A stretch of DNA of 36,541 nucleotides from Prevotella sp. (GTDB lineage Bacteria > Bacteroidota > Bacteroidia > Bacteroidales > Bacteroidaceae), in NCBI GenBank assembly GCA_017509155.1, contig JAFWQE010000154.1:1-36541 (forward strand), read 5' to 3'. Under the pieces are notes generated by a model. It made no database searches and had not been told where the DNA came from. It was given only the letters and a program-made list of their open reading frames with translations. A program made the position numbers and the translations under genes. Shown in pieces: positions 32,083 through 36,541 of this stretch; position 1 is the stretch's first letter; every line of letters begins with the position of its first letter.

Positions 32083-32125
32083 AAAGGACGCGGGCTCCGT
32101 TTTGCTGTCGGAGCCCGCGCCTTTT
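32083..32125. terminator. Intrinsic terminator after rho
   Basis: CGCGGGCTCCG and its inverse (32089-32099 and 32109-32119) with a 9-base loop, extended by AAAAGG / CCTTTTT. It follows the rho stop on the minus strand by about 45 bases and can act in both directions. Confidence 0.85.
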
Positions 32126-32172
32126 TATGATGCGGAGGCAGGTGTTAGCCTGCTGGTCGCTATGAAAGTGCA

Positions 32173-34194
32173 TCAGGAGTTCATGGAGAGCAGGAACTCC
32201 TCGTTGTTGAGCGTGCGCTGCATCTTGTCGTGGATGGTGTTCATGGCCTCCATGGCGTTCATGTCGGAGATGAACTTGCGCAGTATCCACATGCGGTCGA
32301 GCGTCGTCTTGTCCTGCAGCAGATCGTCGCGGCGCGTGCTCGATACCACGAGGTTCACGGCCGGGAAGATGCGCTTGTTGCTCAGGCTGCGGTCGAGCTG
32401 CAGCTCCATGTTGCCCGTTCCCTTGAACTCTTCGAAGATCACTTCGTCCATCTTCGAACCGGTGTCGATGAGGGCCGTTGCAATGATGGTGAGCGAACCG
32501 CCGCCTTCTATGTTTCGTGCGGCACCGAAGAAGCGCTTCGGTTTCTGCAGGGCGTTGGCGTCGACACCACCGGTGAGCACCTTGCCACTGGCGGGAGCCA
32601 CGGTGTTGTAGGCACGGGCCAGACGTGTAATAGAGTCGAGGAAGATGACCACGTCGTGGCCACATTCCACCATGCGCTTCGCCTTCTCGAGCACGATGCC
32701 GGCAATCTTCACGTGACGCTCGGCAGGCTCGTCGAACGTAGACGCAATCACCTCGGCATTCACCGTGCGGGCCATGTCGGTCACCTCCTCAGGGCGCTCG
32801 TCGATGAGCAGCATCATCAGGTAGGCCTCGGGATGGTTGGCGGCAATGGCATTCGCCACGTCTTTCATCAGGATGGTCTTACCTGTCTTCGGCTGGGCGA
32901 CAATAAGCGCGCGCTGACCTTTACCGATGGGGGCAAAGAGGTCGACAATGCGCGTGGAGAGATTCGTTGTGCGGGGGTCGCCACAGAGGTTGTATTTCTC
33001 CTCGGGGAAGAGCGGGGTGAGGTGCTCAAAAGGTATGCGGTCGCGCACCTCACTGGGCTGACGGCCGTTGATCATGTCGATGCTGGTCAGCGGGAAATAC
33101 TTCTCACCGTCGTGGGGCGGACGCACATGGCAGCTCACCACGTCGCCGGTCTTCAGACCGTAGTGCTTGATCTGCGTCACCGAAACGTACACGTCGTCGG
33201 GACTCGACAGGTAGTTGTAGTCGCTCGAGCGCAGGAAGCCGTAGCCGTCGGGCATGATTTCGAGCACGCCGTTGGCCGAGATGATGTCGCTGAAATCGTA
33301 GCGCGTGTTGGTGTGGACAACAGGCGCAGGCTGGTAGATTGGAGCCTGGCGGCTGACAGGCATGGTGGGATTGTCAAAGATGTCGTAGCTTGGCAGCGCC
33401 GACTGGTCTTCGATGGGGAGGTCGACCACGGGAATGAAGTCGGTGCCGTCGCCAGGATCGCCTTCCCAGATGTAGGCATCGGCCGTATTAGGCATCTCGT
33501 CCTCATTCTCATGATGGGCGTTCACCTTCTCCTGCAGCTGTGCCAGCAGGTTGCGCTGCTCATCGTTCTCGTCGCCCTGTTCCACGCCGTACTCTGCCTC
33601 GGGCACCATAGGCGCATCGGCAGGATAATCTTCGGCAGGCATCGTTTCGGGGGCAGCCTCTAATGCGTCCCCTTCGGGCGACGACACGGGGGCCTCCTCT
33701 TCGGGTGAAGAAGGGAGTGTTTCCTCCTCAGCTTTCTGCTGTTCTGCCTCCTCGGCGGCCTTCTTGGCAGCCTCAGCAGCGGCTATGGCGGCCAGCTCGG
33801 CCTTCGACTTGCGCCCGCGCTTCTTAGGAGCAGGAGCGGGAGCCGGTGCATCCTCCACGGGGGCAGGCTCAGCAACGGGAGCCGGCTTCAGGTCATCGTC
33901 GTCCTTGAAGAGCGGCGTCTGCTCAACCACGGCCTTGTTCTTCTTCAGGTCGAAGTTCTCACCTTCCTTGCCGTTGACCGTATACACGCGATCGGTGTCT
34001 TTCTTCGCAATGCGCGTGCGCTTGCGCTTCGGAGCGCTGCTGGTCTGCGAGCCTGCAGCAATGGCCTGCTGGTCCAGAATGCTGTACACGACCGATTCCA
34101 AATCGGCTTTCGTGTCGATTTCTACACCTATCTCTTTTGCAATATCGCTCAGTTCGTCGATACTCTTGGATAATAATTCGTCTTTACTATACAT
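32173..34194 (-). CDS. rho: Transcription termination factor Rho with long N-terminal insertion
   Basis: A 673-aa protein, compared with about 420 in E. coli. The N-terminal helical domain is at 1-45, then about 250 residues of low-complexity sequence rich in A, P, E and K (for example [20 protein letters not shown]), the RNA-binding cold-shock-like domain ([19 protein letters not shown]) and the ATPase: Walker A QPKTGKT near 434-440, [15 protein letters not shown] and [11 protein letters not shown]. It is a hexameric RNA helicase that terminates transcription. The disordered insert is typical of Bacteroidota Rho and may support phase separation or extra RNA contacts (established for a relative in Bacteroides; inference here). 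Confidence 0.95.
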   Translation of the reverse strand: MYSKDELLSKSIDELSDIAKEIGVEIDTKADLESVVYSILDQQAIAAGSQTSSAPKRKRTRIAKKDTDRVYTVNGKEGENFDLKKNKAVVEQTPLFKDDDDLKPAPVAEPAPVEDAPAPAPAPKKRGRKSKAELAAIAAAEAAKKAAEEAEQQKAEEETLPSSPEEEAPVSSPEGDALEAAPETMPAEDYPADAPMVPEAEYGVEQGDENDEQRNLLAQLQEKVNAHHENEDEMPNTADAYIWEGDPGDGTDFIPVVDLPIEDQSALPSYDIFDNPTMPVSRQAPIYQPAPVVHTNTRYDFSDIISANGVLEIMPDGYGFLRSSDYNYLSSPDDVYVSVTQIKHYGLKTGDVVSCHVRPPHDGEKYFPLTSIDMINGRQPSEVRDRIPFEHLTPLFPEEKYNLCGDPRTTNLSTRIVDLFAPIGKGQRALIVAQPKTGKTILMKDVANAIAANHPEAYLMMLLIDERPEEVTDMARTVNAEVIASTFDEPAERHVKIAGIVLEKAKRMVECGHDVVIFLDSITRLARAYNTVAPASGKVLTGGVDANALQKPKRFFGAARNIEGGGSLTIIATALIDTGSKMDEVIFEEFKGTGNMELQLDRSLSNKRIFPAVNLVVSSTRRDDLLQDKTTLDRMWILRKFISDMNAMEAMNTIHDKMQRTLNNEEFLLSMNS

Positions 34195-34286
34195 ATTATT
34201 AATATGCTTGATGGGAAATGCTTTTAATGATATTGGGATTTTGTTTCACGAAAGGAAACCAAAACTGTTTGAAAAACGGCATTTAT

Positions 34287-34332
34287 CCGCTTTTGCGGCT
34301 GCAAAATTACGAAAAAAAATCCATACGCCAAA
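34287..34332 (-). promoter_or_regulatory. Promoter and leader hairpin of rho
   Basis: Minus-strand TTTG (34329-34332), exactly 19 bases, TAATTTTG (34302-34309). The leader to the ATG is about 100 nt and begins with a hairpin CCGC-AAAA-GCGG (34287-34298). A long leader would permit autoregulation, which is known for rho in E. coli; there is no direct evidence here. Confidence 0.75.
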
Positions 34333-34411
34333 ATTTTGTTGTAAATAATTAACCATCAACAGCCGAATTTGTGGTTTTTGACTTGAACGACGAAAACTTA
34401 TGCACCGAAAC

Positions 34412-34443
34412 GTTGGCTGTTTCAAGGAAAAACGCTACCTTTG
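34412..34443 (+). promoter_or_regulatory. Promoter of the TIR operon
   Basis: GTTG (34412-34415), 20 bases, TACCTTTG (34436-34443). It lies inside the longest open frame, so the ATG at 34505 is the start. The rest of 34195-34504 holds only this and the divergent rho promoter. Confidence 0.72.
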
Positions 34444-34504
34444 CTTGACCGCAAAAGAAAATACACTACTGCGGCACACCGATAATCCATCAATCTACCA
34501 CCAG

Positions 34505-35635
34505 ATGAAACAGGAATTCAAATACTACGCATTCATCAGCTACAGTTCGAAGGACACCTCCTGGGGAAAGGAACTGCAACGCAAACTGGAGAACTATCGC
34601 ATGCCAGCCACGCTTTGTCAGGAACGCGGATGGGACCGAAAGCCCATCAAGCCCGTGTTCTTTGCACCTACCGACATTCAGCCCGGCGGACTCAACGCGG
34701 AACTGCAGGAACGGCTGCGCGCCTCGCGCAACCTCATCGTCATTTGTTCGCCCCATTCGGCACGGTCGGAATGGGTGGGCAGGGAGATTGAGTTCTTCCA
34801 TCAGCTGGGACGCACCGACCACATCCACTTCTTCATCGTGGACGGAAAGCCTCACAGCGGCGACCCCGACACGGAGTGCTTCAACCCCGTGGTGGACAAG
34901 CTGGGACTGCCCGAGATTCTCGGTGCCAACATCCACGAACAGGTGTTCCGATGGCCGTGGCTCAACAAGGAAAGGGCCTACGTGCAGCTCATCTCTAAGT
35001 TGCTCGGCGTAGAGTTCGACACCATCTGGCAGCGACATCGGCGCTTGCTCATCCAGAAAGCCATCGGATGGGGTGTGGGACTCATTGCCGTGCTGGCCAT
35101 CGTGGCTGGGGTGTGGCTCAACAGTCAGCCCGTCGACGTGGAAGTGCGGCTCAACGAGGCGACCGAACACAACGACCAGCTGCCGCCACTGAAGGACGCT
35201 GTAGTGACCATGACGATGGACAACGAGAGCAAGACCGACACCATTGCCGACCTCCAGCTGCCGGCATCGTTCCCCAACATTCCCCATCGCTTCCTCGACA
35301 AAGAGGTGCAGGTAAGTGTCGTCTGCGACAACTGCCTGCGTCTGGACACCACGCTGATGCTCACCCGCCAGATGGTTCTCCCTATCCGTCGCGACGCGAA
35401 GGTCTACGGCGACATCCGCTTCCGCCTGTGGAATCCGAATACCGAGCGCTTTGTGCCCAACACCTCCATTCAGGTAGACGGCCAGTCCGTGGCGACTGAT
35501 GCCGAGGGCAACGTCCGTCTCACCATTCCTCTGTCGCGCCAGAAGCCTTTCTACATCGTCACCGCTCCCCTACCCCTCGCCTCCGACACCCTCTTTATGC
35601 CGTGCGGCGAAAGCGACGTCATCAGCCTGAGATAA
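34505..35635 (+). CDS. Membrane-anchored TIR domain protein
   Basis: A 376-aa protein from MKQEFKYYAFISYSSKD. Residues about 5-150 form a TIR domain: YYAFISYSSKD (strand A/box 1), PVFFAPTDIQPGGLNAEL (BB-loop region) and ICSPHSARSEWVGREIEFF, where E94 in W-V-x-R-E is in the place of the catalytic glutamate of NAD-cleaving TIRs. A single transmembrane helix (about 187-205, GWGVGLIAVLAIVAGVWL) follows, then about 170 residues outside the cytoplasm with two beta-sandwich-like parts (the second with NTSIQVDGQSVATDAEGNVRL). The topology suggests an external sensor with a cytoplasmic TIR effector. The next gene follows after 32 bases. Role inferred, not known. Confidence 0.85.
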   Translation: MKQEFKYYAFISYSSKDTSWGKELQRKLENYRMPATLCQERGWDRKPIKPVFFAPTDIQPGGLNAELQERLRASRNLIVICSPHSARSEWVGREIEFFHQLGRTDHIHFFIVDGKPHSGDPDTECFNPVVDKLGLPEILGANIHEQVFRWPWLNKERAYVQLISKLLGVEFDTIWQRHRRLLIQKAIGWGVGLIAVLAIVAGVWLNSQPVDVEVRLNEATEHNDQLPPLKDAVVTMTMDNESKTDTIADLQLPASFPNIPHRFLDKEVQVSVVCDNCLRLDTTLMLTRQMVLPIRRDAKVYGDIRFRLWNPNTERFVPNTSIQVDGQSVATDAEGNVRLTIPLSRQKPFYIVTAPLPLASDTLFMPCGESDVISLR

Positions 35636-35667
35636 CCCTCCCCTTCCCCACCTTAATACATCCGAAA

Positions 35668-36541
35668 ATGAAAAAAACAATCCTCCTATTCTGCTTAGCA
35701 CTCACCACCCTGCTTGCATCGGCGCAGACGCAACAAGGCATTGTAAAGACCAAGGGCCGCATGGTCAACGGAAAACTGGTGCAAGGACAAGGACTGCCTG
35801 GAGCCACGGTGACCATTCAGGGACGCACGCCCGTAGCGGTGCAGAACGCCAACGGCTCGTTCTCGTTCCCCATTCCCGGACAGACGTTCCGCGTGACCGG
35901 CGTGAAGAAGAACGGCTATCAGCTGGTGGACCTCGATGCCATCAGCAAGTCGTTCAAGTATTCCAGCAACCCCATCTACCTCATCATGGAGAAGCCCGAG
36001 CAGCAGCAGGCCGATCTGCTGGCCAAAGAGCGGAAGCTGCGGCGCGACCTGCAGCGCCGACTCCATCAGAAAGAGGACGAGGTGGAGACGCTCAACGTCT
36101 CCATCGAGGAGAAAAACCGCCTGCTACAGGAAATCAACAAAGAGCGCGATGAGAACGAAAAAATCATCCGCGACCTGTCGCAATACTACGCCACCCTCGA
36201 CTACGACCAACTCTCGGAGTTCCAGCGCCGCGTGAGCGACCTCCTGGAGAACGGCGAGCTGGAACGCGCCGACTCATTGCTGCGCACGCGTGGCGATATG
36301 AACGAGCGCATCCGTCAGGTGCAATCCGAACAGCAACAAGAGGCCCAGCGCGAGGCCGAACTGGCGCAGCAACAGCAACAGCTCGCCGACAGCAAGGCGG
36401 GCACCCAGCGAAAGCTCGAGGACATCGCCGCCGACTGCCTCAGCTTCCACCAGCGCTTCCTCGCCGCCCACCAGAATGACTCCGCCGCCTATTACATAGA
36501 GCTGCGCGCACAGCTGGACACCACGAACGTGGAATGGCAGA
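35668..36541 (+). CDS. Secreted coiled-coil protein with a carboxypeptidase-regulatory-like domain (partial)
   Basis: The frame is open to the window edge, giving at least 291 residues. MKKTILLFCLALTTLLASAQ is a signal peptide. Next is a domain of about 80 residues with the pattern GLPGATVTIQGR and NANGSFSFPIP, as in carboxypeptidase-regulatory/TonB-plug-associated domains. Residues about 110-245 are a long charged, Gln-rich coiled coil (EQQQADLLAKERKLRRD, AELAQQQQQLADSK). After that a helix-rich part begins that may be a TPR-like domain, but only its start is in the window. It is downstream of the TIR gene and exported, so it may interact with the outside part of the TIR protein. Confidence 0.82.
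   Translation, partial: MKKTILLFCLALTTLLASAQTQQGIVKTKGRMVNGKLVQGQGLPGATVTIQGRTPVAVQNANGSFSFPIPGQTFRVTGVKKNGYQLVDLDAISKSFKYSSNPIYLIMEKPEQQQADLLAKERKLRRDLQRRLHQKEDEVETLNVSIEEKNRLLQEINKERDENEKIIRDLSQYYATLDYDQLSEFQRRVSDLLENGELERADSLLRTRGDMNERIRQVQSEQQQEAQREAELAQQQQQLADSKAGTQRKLEDIAADCLSFHQRFLAAHQNDSAAYYIELRAQLDTTNVEWQ

Noticed and set aside
32230-33663. A long plus-strand open frame of 477 codons
   Set aside because: It is antisense to rho, has no recognisable domain, and its amino-acid make-up follows from the coding strand.

Overview
The window looks like a chromosomal segment of a Bacteroidota bacterium, most likely Prevotellaceae (Prevotella/Segatella-like). The reasons are many promoters of the Bacteroidota type (TTG or TTTG, 19-20 nt, TAnnTTTG), families largely confined to this phylum (DUF4251, DUF4301, DUF6078), a Rho factor with a very long N-terminal insertion, and a pyrB-pyrI pair. 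I cannot name a species from the sequence alone.

Layout. 1-700: composite intergenic repeats and a six-copy 89-90 bp tandem array. 678-2734 (minus): Nudix hydrolase, DUF4251 lipoprotein, CDF metal transporter. 2764-8799 (minus): a five-gene defence operon, in transcription order XRE regulator, McrB-type AAA+ GTPase, RhuM-family protein, large McrC/LlaJI-like nuclease, and a 220-aa protein made of two copies of one domain. rhuM is flanked by an exact 23-bp direct repeat that is a second copy of the nuclease gene's first codons. 9197-10181: broken dinD and a DUF4160/DUF2442 pair. 10182-13027: repeat-rich accessory DNA around a DUF6078 gene and a SpoU-family RNA methyltransferase. 13046-20108: inositol-phosphatase-like enzyme, MsrA, a rhodanese/metallo-beta-lactamase fusion, iron alcohol dehydrogenase, secreted esterase, a small secreted protein and DUF4301. 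20283-29223: long RelA with a degenerate hydrolase site, glyA, a CobW-type metallochaperone, pyrI, pyrB, and divergently a class A penicillin-binding protein. 29349-32172: YihY membrane protein, RNase P RNA, tRNA-Arg(TCT) followed by a tandem array of partial tRNA 3' ends, and a composite repeat. 32173-36541: rho, then divergently a membrane-anchored TIR protein and a truncated secreted coiled-coil protein.

How it works together. Housekeeping genes (SHMT, pyrimidine synthesis, peptidoglycan synthesis, stringent response, Rho, RNase P) are mixed with two defence or signalling modules: the McrB-RhuM-McrC operon and the TIR operon at the right edge. The most unusual non-coding content is several families of structured repeats that recur at two or more places in the window. 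Examples are two copies of a 22-bp-period array in identical register, two long inverted-repeat elements built from 7-9 bp GGAGTTT-type units, CCCTCCC hairpins associated with GAGGTAA/GAGGTGA heptamers, and repeats that supply the C-terminal codons of neighbouring genes.

Limits. All family calls come from reading translated sequence by eye; no homology search or structure prediction was run. Starts moved inward from the longest open frame were chosen from signal peptides, promoter boxes and family N-termini.
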